Shown here: piece after piece, positions 56,136 to 64,000 of the stretch
How positions within the stretch are numbered: position 1 is the stretch's first letter
Layout: each line of letters opens with the position of its first letter
Source of the DNA: Lachnospiraceae bacterium
Lineage (GTDB): Bacteria; Bacillota; Clostridia; Lachnospirales; Lachnospiraceae
Assembly (NCBI GenBank): GCA_014804795.1
Contig: JAAUZC010000023.1
Coordinates: 186,001 to 250,000 of the forward strand
Length of the DNA stretch: 64,000 bases
Direction: 5' to 3'
Made by a program: the position numbers and the translations under genes
Notes under the pieces: generated by a model
Database searches by the model: none
Told to the model about the DNA's origin: nothing
The model's input: the letters and a program-made list of their open reading frames with translations, nothing else

Positions 56136-57488
56136 ATGCGGAGAAAGATATATGATACTTTATTGGCATGGAAAAAAAGAAATAAAGGAAAAAGCGCCCT
56201 TTTAATACAGGGTGCCCGCCGTGTCGGTAAAAGTTATATTGTTGAGGAATTTGCGAAGGCAGAATATAAATCATATATTCTTATTGATTTTAACAAGGCA
56301 GATCAGCAGGTTAAAGATATATTTCTCCATGATCTTGATAATATGAAATCATTTTTTCTGAAATTGACTGCCTTATATGGAACAAAGCTTTATGACAGAG
56401 AATCTTTGATTATTTTTGATGAGGTTCAGTTATTTCCCAGAGCAAGAAGTGCAATTAAATATCTGGCGGCAGATGGGCGGTATGATTATATCGAAACAGG
56501 TTCTCTTATTTCTATCAGGGAAAACGTAAAAGATATTTTAATTCCATCAGAAGAAGATCATATCAATATGTTTCCGATGGATTTTGAGGAATTTCTTTGG
56601 GCAACTGAGAACGAAACAATGATAGATCTGATTCATAGCTGTTATGAAAACAGGCAAGCCCTTGGCCAGGCATTGCACAGAAAAGCAATGGATTTATTTC
56701 GTCAGTATCTGGTGGTTGGAGGGATGCCGCAGGCAGTCCAGGCATTCGTGGAAAACTCGGATTTTGAAGAGGTTGATTACGTAAAACGGCGTATTTTAAA
56801 TCTTTACAGAGATGATATTCGAAAGCATGCCAAAGGCTATGAAATGAAAGTGGAGGGGATTTATGATGAACTTCCATCTCAGTTAAAAAATCAGAACAGA
56901 CATTTTAAATTATCTTCTTTAAAGGAAGGAGCCCGTTTTGACGAATACAGGGATGCAATGTTCTGGCTCTCGGATGCCATGATCATTAACAATTGTTATA
57001 ATTCTACGGAACCGAATATTGGTCTTAATTTAAATCGGGAGCGGACACTTTTAAAATGTTATATGGGTGATACGGGATTACTCATAAGCCATTCTTTTGA
57101 TGAGAAGGGAATTGTCAGTGAAGAAATATATAGAAAACTTCTGTTAGATAAACTGGAAATAAATATGGGGATGATCATGGAAAATATGGTAGCTCAGATG
57201 CTTGTGGCAAGCGGACATAAACTGTATTTTTATTCCAATTCATCCAGAGAAGATGCAAAATCCCGTATGGAAATAGATTTTCTGATAGCAAAAGATAAGA
57301 TCAGCAACCGCCATAATATTTTACCGATAGAGGTAAAATCCGGAAAAAATTACACATTGAGCTCACTCAGAAAATTTAGAGAAAAATATGCAAGGCAGGT
57401 ACATGTTCCATATGTTTTGCATACGGGTGATTTTAAGGAGGAAGATGGAATCATTTATCTGCCATTATATATGACAGGAATGTTATGA
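56136..57488 (+). CDS. DUF4143-type AAA ATPase
   Basis: A 450-residue protein with an N-terminal AAA domain, Walker A QGARRVGKS (residues 25-33) and Walker B LIIFDEVQLF (D95-E96), followed by the C-terminal DUF4143 region with restriction-endonuclease-like strands (MEIDFLIAKDK, ILPIEVKSGK). These solitary ATPases are common in gut bacteria and archaea; their function is not established. The ATG at 56136 follows AGGAGG, and the upstream in-frame start at 56085 lies inside the repeats. It is single and convergent with the LytTR kinase. Confidence 0.9.
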   Translation: MRRKIYDTLLAWKKRNKGKSALLIQGARRVGKSYIVEEFAKAEYKSYILIDFNKADQQVKDIFLHDLDNMKSFFLKLTALYGTKLYDRESLIIFDEVQLFPRARSAIKYLAADGRYDYIETGSLISIRENVKDILIPSEEDHINMFPMDFEEFLWATENETMIDLIHSCYENRQALGQALHRKAMDLFRQYLVVGGMPQAVQAFVENSDFEEVDYVKRRILNLYRDDIRKHAKGYEMKVEGIYDELPSQLKNQNRHFKLSSLKEGARFDEYRDAMFWLSDAMIINNCYNSTEPNIGLNLNRERTLLKCYMGDTGLLISHSFDEKGIVSEEIYRKLLLDKLEINMGMIMENMVAQMLVASGHKLYFYSNSSREDAKSRMEIDFLIAKDKISNRHNILPIEVKSGKNYTLSSLRKFREKYARQVHVPYVLHTGDFKEEDGIIYLPLYMTGML

Positions 57489-57514
57489 AAGGTTCTGTTT
57501 GTATAGTAGCACAG

Positions 57515-58771
57515 CTATTTTATTTGCGGTTCCTGCAGATATAGAAACAATTCAAACACACCGTCACTGGCGTTTATTTCAAGACTGCCCTGATAGTGCT
57601 GCACAATGGTTTCTATGCTGCGGAGGCCGTAGCCGTGGTGTTTTTTGTCGGATTTTGTACTGGAGGGGAAGTTTTCGGAAGGCTTCCCTTCTTTTATTTT
57701 GGAAGAAATCGTTTCGGAATTTTGAGTCGGGTTTTTTATAGACAGCGCTAAAATGCCTTTTTGGTGGCGGGCAGTCAGCTCAATAAAACGCTGTTCTTTT
57801 GGAAATTTAAGACAGCTTTCTATGGCGTTGTCGAGCGCGTTGGCAAACATGACGCAGATGTCAGATTTTTCAAAGGGCAGTTCTTCGGGGATATCCAGTT
57901 TCAGCGTTAAGGAAATACCGCTTTCCTGTATAATGGGGTCTTTTATTGACAGTACAGCATTTACGGTCATGTCTCCGCAATAGTCTGTCCGTTGTGTAAA
58001 ACCGGGACTTTCCAAAAGTTGGGAAATATAACCGTCTTTTTCCTGTTCAGGAAGAAGAGAAAGCGTATGCAGATGGTTGGACAGGTCATGTTTTAAGCGT
58101 CTGATCTCAAAATGCTGTCTCTTCAAAGACTCATAATAGTTTTGATTCATTTCGGCATAAAGATTCTGCTGCTCCAGTTTTTGCTGCTTTGATAAAACAG
58201 CGATCGCCCATAAAAGAGCCATAAAAGAAAACAGCGCAAGAAGCAGCAATACAGTATATAATGGCAGCAGCGACTTAGGAATCCACTCCTGCGGGGGAAT
58301 GAGTACGATACTGAGGACGATTCCAAGAGGAGCAAGCGTTAAAAAGGACATCAGATGCCACAGAGAGTTTCCCAGTTCCGTTTCTGTATCAGGCCCCCAA
58401 AAGCGTATAATGATATAAAGAAAAACAGAAAAAAGCAGGCGGAGAACAGCTGACAGATAAAATTGATAATCAAGAAATATATTGTCAAGTAAAGTATTAA
58501 ATGCAAATATCGTACTGGTGAGCATAAGAGAAAGAGTAAGTTTTTTTGCAGGGCTTCCCTTGCAGGCATATTGAATACCGATAAGATAGATAAAAAAAGT
58601 CGGGGGAAGGTTACCCCAATCTCCGATATAAATGATCATGCCCACAAGCAGAAAACTGATAAAAAGCAGCACAAGGCGGGCAAAAGGTGATTTTTTGACG
58701 GGCAGGAGCCTTTTTATTGTCAGATAGTGAAAAATGTAGGCGGGTGCTTCAATCAGGAGTACAAGAGGCAT
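57515..58771 (-). CDS. GHKL sensor histidine kinase, AgrC type
   Basis: A 418-residue kinase with about six N-terminal membrane segments (1-195) forming the sensor. The phosphoacceptor histidine lies in RRLKHDLSNHLHTL, and the ATPase part has NALDNAIESC and the GYGLRSIETIV box. This domain pairing with LytTR regulators is the peptide-quorum/bacteriocin type. The gene follows its regulator by 56 bases. The divergent ABC transporter may be the target. The signal is not known. Confidence 0.88.
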   Translation of the reverse strand: MPLVLLIEAPAYIFHYLTIKRLLPVKKSPFARLVLLFISFLLVGMIIYIGDWGNLPPTFFIYLIGIQYACKGSPAKKLTLSLMLTSTIFAFNTLLDNIFLDYQFYLSAVLRLLFSVFLYIIIRFWGPDTETELGNSLWHLMSFLTLAPLGIVLSIVLIPPQEWIPKSLLPLYTVLLLLALFSFMALLWAIAVLSKQQKLEQQNLYAEMNQNYYESLKRQHFEIRRLKHDLSNHLHTLSLLPEQEKDGYISQLLESPGFTQRTDYCGDMTVNAVLSIKDPIIQESGISLTLKLDIPEELPFEKSDICVMFANALDNAIESCLKFPKEQRFIELTARHQKGILALSIKNPTQNSETISSKIKEGKPSENFPSSTKSDKKHHGYGLRSIETIVQHYQGSLEINASDGVFELFLYLQEPQIK

Positions 58772-58827
58772 TTTTTAAATCCTTTCAGGTTAAATGTGTA
58801 GAGGGCTGACTTTGGAAAGCGTTAAGT

Positions 58828-59550
58828 TTATAAAAATTCTGTGAGAAGCACTCTCGCTAATTTATCGGAGGCTTCTTTTTTGTAGGCGCGGCTGACGGGG
58901 AGCTTTTCGCAGGCGGGATTATCGATGGTCACATAATCATTTCCAAGAAATGTCACTTTATCGCTGTTTACAAGATAGCGCTGATGGATGCGAATAAATT
59001 TTTTCTGTATCTGTTGTTCAATTTCATTCAATTTTCCATAAAAAGTATAAGTTTTCGAAACGGTGACCAGATTGATGTATCTTCTGTCGCTGTAAAAATA
59101 TAAAATATCATCGAAGGGCAGGCGGTAGATGCCGTCGGTATTTTTCAGAACAAAAAATTTTTCTGTCTGGGGAGCAAGCAGATTTTTTGCCCGAAGGAGC
59201 ACTTCTTTCAATTTTTCGGGCGAAGCGGGTTTTATCAGATAGTCTAATGCATCCACCCTATAGCCGTCAAAAACATAGTCGGCATATCCGGTTACAAAAA
59301 CGATCAAAAGGCTGTTGTTTACAGTCCTTATTTTTTTCGCCGCTTCCATACCGTTTTCCGTTCCCATTTCCACATCAAGAAAAAGCAGATCTATTTCGCC
59401 GGGGTGTGCCATAAGCCAGTTTGCACAGGTGCGGCCGTTTGAAAATTCATAGACGATCTCATCTTCCGATTCATCCATCAGTTTTTCAAGTTGTATTCTA
59501 AGCGCATCACGCGCGCTTTCTTCATCGTCGCAAAGAGCTATTCGAAGCAT
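58828..59550 (-). CDS. LytTR family response regulator
   Basis: A 240-residue regulator: receiver with D8-D9 and phosphoacceptor D59 in LLFLDVEMG, then a LytTR DNA-binding domain (about 140-237, with DDILYFYSDRRYINLV and FIRIHQRYLVN). The start is the ATG at 59550, where the receiver begins after an AGGAGAGG site; the in-frame start at 59637 would add unrelated residues. It is upstream of the sensor kinase. Two direct repeats matching the LytTR binding pattern lie 85-120 bases upstream. Confidence 0.92.
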   Translation of the reverse strand: MLRIALCDDEESARDALRIQLEKLMDESEDEIVYEFSNGRTCANWLMAHPGEIDLLFLDVEMGTENGMEAAKKIRTVNNSLLIVFVTGYADYVFDGYRVDALDYLIKPASPEKLKEVLLRAKNLLAPQTEKFFVLKNTDGIYRLPFDDILYFYSDRRYINLVTVSKTYTFYGKLNEIEQQIQKKFIRIHQRYLVNSDKVTFLGNDYVTIDNPACEKLPVSRAYKKEASDKLARVLLTEFL

Positions 59551-59633
59551 AGGGATAAAACCTCTCCTGTTTATCATAATTATGTTCTTTCTTACTGTAG
59601 CATTTCCGGGAATTTCTCTCAAGATACGTCCTG

Positions 59634-59667
59634 CCAAATTTTACATGAGAAACACCAAACTTTACAT
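59634..59667 (-). promoter_or_regulatory. Paired LytTR-type binding repeats
   Basis: CCAAATTTTACAT (59634-59646) and CCAAACTTTACAT (59655-59667) are direct repeats 21 bp apart, two helix turns. On the minus strand the second contains AAAGTTTGG, which fits the published LytTR repeat pattern [TA][AC][CA]GTTN[AG][TG]; the first differs at one position. They lie between the divergent regulator and ABC genes. The 330-base gap (59551-59880) also has the palindrome TTTGACCGGTCAAA at 59710-59723. Confidence 0.6.
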
Positions 59668-59880
59668 ATTTTGCAGCGGGACGCAGATTTTTGCAAAAAT
59701 AATACCGAATTTGACCGGTCAAAATTTGATTGCCGAAAGTTGTGCTATGTTAAGATGGTCAGCTGCATTTGCTTATGTATGTTATAGGCAAGTGAGGCTG
59801 CTATCAAGAAAAACAGCATAAGCCAAAATGAAAACATTTTTCAGCAAAAAAGATATTTGGCAGAAAAAAGGAGGATAAAA

Positions 59881-60624
59881 ATGCTTGAAGTAAAAAATTT
59901 ATACAAATCATATGAGACGGCGAAAACCCGTTATCCTGTGTTGAAAGGAATCAGCTTTCATGTGGAAAAGGGAGAGTTTGCAGCTGTAATGGGAGCATCG
60001 GGATCCGGTAAGAGTACGTTACTTAACTGTATCTCCTGTTATATCCCCTATGATAAGGGAGACATTTTGCTGGGGGAACAGAATCTTGGAGATCTGGATA
60101 AAGAGGGGCTTGCAAAAGTCAGGAATGAAAAGTTAGGATTTGTCTTTCAGGATTTTATGCTGCTTGACGGGCTTACAGTGAAAGAAAATATTTTAATTCC
60201 GAGGATCATTAAAGAAAAAGCAGACAGGAAGGCAGAAGAATATGCGGAAAGACTGATGGAAATGTTTGGAATTTCCCATATAAAGGATAAATATCCGGCA
60301 GATATTTCCGGAGGTGAAAGGCAGAGAGCCGCAGTGGCAAGAAGCCTGATCAACGATCCGCTTCTGATTTTGGCGGATGAGCCCACCGGAAATCTGGACA
60401 GCAAATCGAGCCGTACCGTGATAGAGGCTTTTGAGAAGGCAAAACAGGAGATGGATTCCACGATCTTGATGGTGACCCATGACAGTTTTTCGGCGTCATT
60501 TTGTGACAGAGTGATCCTGCTAAAGGATGGTGTTATTTATAAAGAGTTGAAACGGGTTGGAGACCAGAGCAGCTTTCAGGGATATCTGTTAGATACCTTA
60601 AAAGAAATGAATCATGCAGATTAG
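59881..60624 (+). CDS. ABC transporter ATP-binding protein, LytTR-linked
   Basis: A 247-residue ATPase with Walker A MGASGSGKST (37-46), Q-loop FVFQDFMLLDG, signature ISGGERQR, Walker B LILADEPTGNLD and the switch histidine MVTHD. It is of the MacB/BceA/VirAB group. The ATG at 59881 follows AAGGAGG. It pairs with the FtsX permease 44 bases downstream and is divergent from the LytTR two-component genes. It probably exports or counters a peptide. Confidence 0.93.
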   Translation: MLEVKNLYKSYETAKTRYPVLKGISFHVEKGEFAAVMGASGSGKSTLLNCISCYIPYDKGDILLGEQNLGDLDKEGLAKVRNEKLGFVFQDFMLLDGLTVKENILIPRIIKEKADRKAEEYAERLMEMFGISHIKDKYPADISGGERQRAAVARSLINDPLLILADEPTGNLDSKSSRTVIEAFEKAKQEMDSTILMVTHDSFSASFCDRVILLKDGVIYKELKRVGDQSSFQGYLLDTLKEMNHAD

Positions 60625-60668
60625 AAGTCACGCCAAAATGTAAAGGCGCCGCAGTGAGGAGGTTATCT

Positions 60669-62789
60669 ATGAGAACAATGAGAGATTTAGAGAAAAAATT
60701 AAGAAAGCTGGATTATCATCAGGCAAGATTGTATCTGTTCTGCAATTTTATTTCGCTGATGCTGATCACGGCATATTCCATTATGATGCTGTCGCCGACC
60801 GTACTTGAGGTGCTTCCGGAGGGTGGGGATTCAAGAAAGCAGATGGTGGCAATCTTTGTGCTGGCAGCAGTGGGCTGTACCGCGTTTACCGTGTATGCGA
60901 CCGCGCTGTTTTTCAGAAAAAAATCCCGGCAGGCAGGTATTTTGATGGCGCTCGGCATTTCCAAAAAGCAGCTTGCGCCAATGCTATATCGGGAAATTCT
61001 GGCGCTCAGTTTTTTGTCCTCCGCCTGCGGTATTCTGGCGGGAATTCCGCTTGTGATATTGCTGTGGAACAGCTTTCGTCTGCTTATCGTGGACAGCGCG
61101 CAGATGCAGTTAAATTTCCGGGCGGTATGTCTGGTGATTCCGCTTATTTTTCTGACGGTGGTCATTGGTCTTGCCTGTATGACAGCAAAAAGGTATCTGG
61201 CGAGAACGGATATTCTGGATACGATTCAGGAAGAGCATAAGAACGAGCCGGTAAAAGAACTGGGGAGATGGTGCGGACCGGCGGGCATTGTCATTCTGTT
61301 TGCAGGAGCGATTGCGGGATTTGAGGCGCCGATGGTTTATATGAAAGTTGTGCAGGCTTATCCTGTCTGGTGGCTTAACCTGTTTTATATTCCGGTGTTT
61401 ATCGGACTGTATATGATCCTGCTCCACACGGTGGTATACGGCTGGCATTTTCGGAAAAAACATTCCGGAATCCGCAGTAATATTATTTCTTACAGTATGA
61501 TGAAGTTTCAGGGAAAGCAGACGGTGAACAATATGCTTGTCAGTACTGTTCTGACAGCCGGGGCGTGTTTTGCTATATTTTATATACCTATGCTTTCTTA
61601 CAGCACAACGAGCGACTTAAAGAAACGCCCCTACAACTATCTGTATCATTATCGGGCAGACCAGAAGGGACTGCAAAGGACAGAGGTGGAAGAGCTGGCC
61701 TCAGAGTATGGGCTTTCGCTGAAGGATTGGCACGAAGCGGATTATATCAACTTGGGCATGGATGGTATAACAGATGTAGGAGGAGGGGAGAGCGGAGATA
61801 AGATAGAATATCAATATGAGCAGCTGGTATTTGAAGGAAAGTTTTTTTCGGAGAGCGGTTTTCGGGAACTGACCGGAGAAGAGGTGAGTGTGGAACGGGG
61901 AAGCTATCTGGCTGTCAGCAATGATGATGAGACAAATGATCATCTGATTTCCACGGACTGTACGGTTTTTACCAACATGGATACAAGAAAGACACTGTCT
62001 GTCAGCTTTGCCGGCCGCGTGCATTATAATCTGTTGGTAAGCGACAAAGGGTATTATGTGCTGCATGATGCCGATTTTGCTGAAATATCGGAAGGCGCTG
62101 CGGATGAGTGGCTCGGAAGAATGCATGTTTTTAATGTGGAGGGGGAAGATGATTACCGGTTTGCGGACAGATTTTTTCACCTGTTTGTAGAGTCCTTTGA
62201 TGAAAGCTGCAACATCTCCTGTCTTTATGACCGGGTAAATAAAATAGCGAAAAATGAAAAGGGCATGGTTTACTGGGGAGATAAAGACAATATGGGAAGT
62301 GTTGATTTCGGTCGCATAAATGATACGGACTTTCGGCTTTACTGGGAATATATGCCAAAATCCGTCATGTTGGAGAAAACGGATTTTATAAGGACTTTTT
62401 CGGTGTTTTTGATGATGTTTCTGTTTATCTTCCTGATTTGTATTACGGCGGCATGTGTGATCTGTTATACAAGATGTCAGACGATCGCGCTAAACAACCG
62501 CTATGTATTTGATGATTTAAAGAAACTAGGGGCGCCGCCTGTATTTTTAAAAAAGGAAATAAGGAGACAGTGCTGCATCGTGATCCGCACGCCGGCGGTC
62601 ATCGGAATCACGGCGATGAGCATTTTGTATGCAATGATCCTGTATGCCAATGACGGAAAACTTGTAATGTCCGAAATAATCGGTCTGGGCATATGCGGTC
62701 TGGTCATTCTGGGAATTGTGCTGTTGTTGTATGCTGTATACCATAAAACGGTGAAAATACTGGTGAAGGAACTGGTGGATATACCGTAA
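60669..62789 (+). CDS. ABC transporter permease, FtsX family, LytTR-linked
   Basis: A 706-residue membrane protein with about ten membrane segments. The first FtsX domain is at about 20-180 (with KSRQAGILMALGISKKQLAP), more membrane spans follow at 205-305, then a large extracytoplasmic domain (about 320-570) and a final FtsX-like helix bundle (about 580-700, with YVFDDLKKLGAPPVFLKKE). The architecture resembles BceB/VirB-type permeases of antimicrobial peptide systems. The ATG at 60669 follows AGGAGG; a GTG five codons upstream covers that site. Confidence 0.9.
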   Translation: MRTMRDLEKKLRKLDYHQARLYLFCNFISLMLITAYSIMMLSPTVLEVLPEGGDSRKQMVAIFVLAAVGCTAFTVYATALFFRKKSRQAGILMALGISKKQLAPMLYREILALSFLSSACGILAGIPLVILLWNSFRLLIVDSAQMQLNFRAVCLVIPLIFLTVVIGLACMTAKRYLARTDILDTIQEEHKNEPVKELGRWCGPAGIVILFAGAIAGFEAPMVYMKVVQAYPVWWLNLFYIPVFIGLYMILLHTVVYGWHFRKKHSGIRSNIISYSMMKFQGKQTVNNMLVSTVLTAGACFAIFYIPMLSYSTTSDLKKRPYNYLYHYRADQKGLQRTEVEELASEYGLSLKDWHEADYINLGMDGITDVGGGESGDKIEYQYEQLVFEGKFFSESGFRELTGEEVSVERGSYLAVSNDDETNDHLISTDCTVFTNMDTRKTLSVSFAGRVHYNLLVSDKGYYVLHDADFAEISEGAADEWLGRMHVFNVEGEDDYRFADRFFHLFVESFDESCNISCLYDRVNKIAKNEKGMVYWGDKDNMGSVDFGRINDTDFRLYWEYMPKSVMLEKTDFIRTFSVFLMMFLFIFLICITAACVICYTRCQTIALNNRYVFDDLKKLGAPPVFLKKEIRRQCCIVIRTPAVIGITAMSILYAMILYANDGKLVMSEIIGLGICGLVILGIVLLLYAVYHKTVKILVKELVDIP

Positions 62790-62858
62790 AATTGGAAGTA
62801 AAATCCGGAATCATTACATATGAAATCAGACAGTATCAAAAGAAGTCAAAAATTCCTG

Positions 62859-62887
62859 TTGACAGAATGATATCATAATGATATCAT
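62859..62887 (+). promoter_or_regulatory. SPFH gene promoter with tandem palindromic operator
   Basis: -35 TTGACA (62859-62864), 17-base spacer, -10 TATCAT (62882-62887). The palindrome ATGATATCAT occurs twice (62867-62876 and 62878-62887), an 11 bp period, filling the spacer and the -10. This fits a repressor binding side by side, possibly the ribbon-helix-helix protein encoded after the SPFH gene. Confidence 0.65.
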
Positions 62888-62926
62888 AATAGCATCAAAC
62901 AAAGAACTGAAACAGGAGGTACTGTG

Positions 62927-63949
62927 ATGGAAGAAAAAATTTTACAGAAAAAGAAAAACGGCATGGCAATGTTATTGTTATTTATTTTACTTTATATTGC
63001 CGCAATTTTGGCATCCGTCGGCGGATTTATTGTGAATGCGAGAGGAATCGGCACTGCACTGATCATTATAAGCATGATATATATGGCGATTGGCTGGATT
63101 CCGTTTCTGGGGCTTAAAGTATTAAAACCGCAGGAAGCGGCAGTATTAACCTTGTTCGGAAAATATATCGGCAGCCTGAAGGGGGACGGGTTCTATTTTG
63201 TAAATCCGTTTTCCACTATGGTTAATCCGGCGGCAGAGACGAAACTGAACCAGAGCGGCGATGTGAAGCCGAATGGAGGAAAATTATTTCAACTCGGGGG
63301 GGTTGAAAATGTTAATTTAAATACAAACGTTGTCAATAAAAAAATCTCCTTAAAAATTATGACGTTAAATAATAACAGGCAGAAGATCAACGACTGTCTG
63401 GGAAATCCGGTGGAAATCGGTATCGCGGTGATGTGGCGCGTGGTGGATACAGCGAAAGCGGTATTCAATGTGGATAATTATAAGGAATATTTGTCCCTGC
63501 AGTGTGACAGCGCGCTCCGTAATATCGTCCGCATGTACCCTTACGATGCGGCGGAAAATATTGACACAACAGGGGACGGCATGGCGGATGACGGAAGTTT
63601 ACGGGGATCCAGTGAGGTTGTGGCGGAACGGATCAGACAGGAAATCCAGAGTAAAGTCAGCGAGGCAGGATTGGAGATCATTGAGGCAAGAATCACATAT
63701 CTTGCCTACGCACCGGAAATTGCAGCGGTAATGCTGCAGCGTCAGCAGGCATCAGCGATCATTGATGCAAGAAAACTGATCGTGGACGGCGCTGTGGGAA
63801 TGGTGGAGATGGCGCTTAATCGTCTGTCTGAAAATGAGGTAGTGGAGCTCGACGATGAGAGAAAAGCGGCAATGGTATCCAATCTGTTGGTGGTACTTTG
63901 CGGAAACAGGGATGCCCAGCCTATCGTAAATTCGGGAAGCCTGTACTAG
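62927..63949 (+). CDS. SPFH/band-7 domain membrane protein
   Basis: A 340-residue protein with two N-terminal membrane segments (about 15-35 and 42-62) followed by an SPFH (stomatin/prohibitin/flotillin/HflK) domain (from about 65, KVLKPQEAAVLTLFGKYIGSL) and a helical tail with EAGLEIIEARITYLAYAPEIAAVMLQRQQA. Such proteins form membrane-organising oligomers. The ATG at 62927 follows AGGAGG. The stop is three bases before the start of an Arc-like gene, and both probably form one unit under the operator upstream. Its client proteins are not known. Confidence 0.9.
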   Translation: MEEKILQKKKNGMAMLLLFILLYIAAILASVGGFIVNARGIGTALIIISMIYMAIGWIPFLGLKVLKPQEAAVLTLFGKYIGSLKGDGFYFVNPFSTMVNPAAETKLNQSGDVKPNGGKLFQLGGVENVNLNTNVVNKKISLKIMTLNNNRQKINDCLGNPVEIGIAVMWRVVDTAKAVFNVDNYKEYLSLQCDSALRNIVRMYPYDAAENIDTTGDGMADDGSLRGSSEVVAERIRQEIQSKVSEAGLEIIEARITYLAYAPEIAAVMLQRQQASAIIDARKLIVDGAVGMVEMALNRLSENEVVELDDERKAAMVSNLLVVLCGNRDAQPIVNSGSLY

Positions 63950-63952
63950 CGG

Positions 63953-64000
63953 ATGGCGGACAATAACAAAAAGCAGGTTCCGCTTCGCCTGTCAGCAAAA
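63953..64000 (+). CDS. Start of an Arc-like ribbon-helix-helix protein, cut by window
   Basis: An ATG at 63953 opens a frame to the window edge: MADNNKKQVPLRLSAK, 16 residues. The pattern KKQVPLRLSAK fits the first strand of a ribbon-helix-helix DNA-binding domain. In relatives such a gene follows an SPFH gene. It may bind the tandem palindromes upstream of the SPFH gene. The rest is outside the window. Confidence 0.6.
   Translation, partial: MADNNKKQVPLRLSAK

Overview
The window is a stretch of chromosome from a low-to-mid G+C anaerobic Firmicute, most probably a gut Lachnospiraceae (Clostridia). The evidence is the gene order around the replication origin (gyrA-gyrB-recF-S4 gene-dnaN-dnaA / oriC / rpmH-rnpA-yidD-yidC-jag-mnmE-mnmG-rsmG), an oxygen-independent ribonucleotide reductase with its activase, a YidC without a lipoprotein signal, strong AGGAGG-type ribosome binding sites and many single-gene signalling/ABC modules. 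No rRNA, tRNA, CRISPR array or intact insertion sequence was seen.

Layout. 1-6.3 kb: an ECF sigma factor with a translationally overlapped membrane anti-sigma factor (cut by the window edge), a GH25 lysozyme, a cation/proton antiporter and a decayed LtaS-like phosphoglycerol transferase. 6.3-11 kb: nrdG and nrdD with a NrdR-type operator, and an FGGY sugar kinase. 11-17.2 kb: S-adenosylhomocysteine/methylthioadenosine metabolism (nucleosidase, archaeal-type AhcY, SAH/MTA deaminase), an aldo/keto reductase and a D-2-hydroxyacid dehydrogenase. 17.3-22.7 kb: an OmpR-type two-component system with a BceAB/MacB-like ABC transporter. 22.7-24.4 kb: a GNAT acetyltransferase and a PfkB kinase. 24.4-40.9 kb: the origin core. 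oriC lies at about 33.0-33.6 kb with several TTATCCACA boxes; core genes point away from it on both sides, so the two replichores separate here.

Right of the core, 41-44.2 kb holds a DegS-like protein that lacks a kinase domain, two perfect parS palindromes without parAB genes next to them, and a three-gene envelope cluster of unknown function. 44.2-54.8 kb is a minus-strand operon encoding a MoxR AAA+ ATPase, a DUF5682 protein, a VWA protein, a double-SWIM protein, a 120-residue orphan and a DUF4132 protein. It is the counterpart of the uncharacterised E. coli yehL-yehM-yehP-yehQ/yehI set and is the best candidate in this window for a poorly described system. 55-64 kb: a DeoD purine nucleoside phosphorylase, a DUF4143 AAA ATPase preceded by short tandem repeats, a LytTR two-component system divergent from an ABC transporter with paired LytTR-type repeats between them, and an SPFH membrane protein whose promoter contains two tandem palindromes and which is followed by the start of an Arc-like DNA-binding protein.

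How the parts work together: the core supplies replication initiation (DnaA, DnaN, RecF, gyrase) and translation/tRNA modification/membrane insertion (RnpA, YidD, YidC, Jag, MnmE/G, RsmG). The flanks are accessory: envelope stress, SAM by-product recycling, antimicrobial-peptide-type sensing and export, and the MoxR-VWA machine. All function calls come from motifs and family knowledge; none was confirmed by database search.
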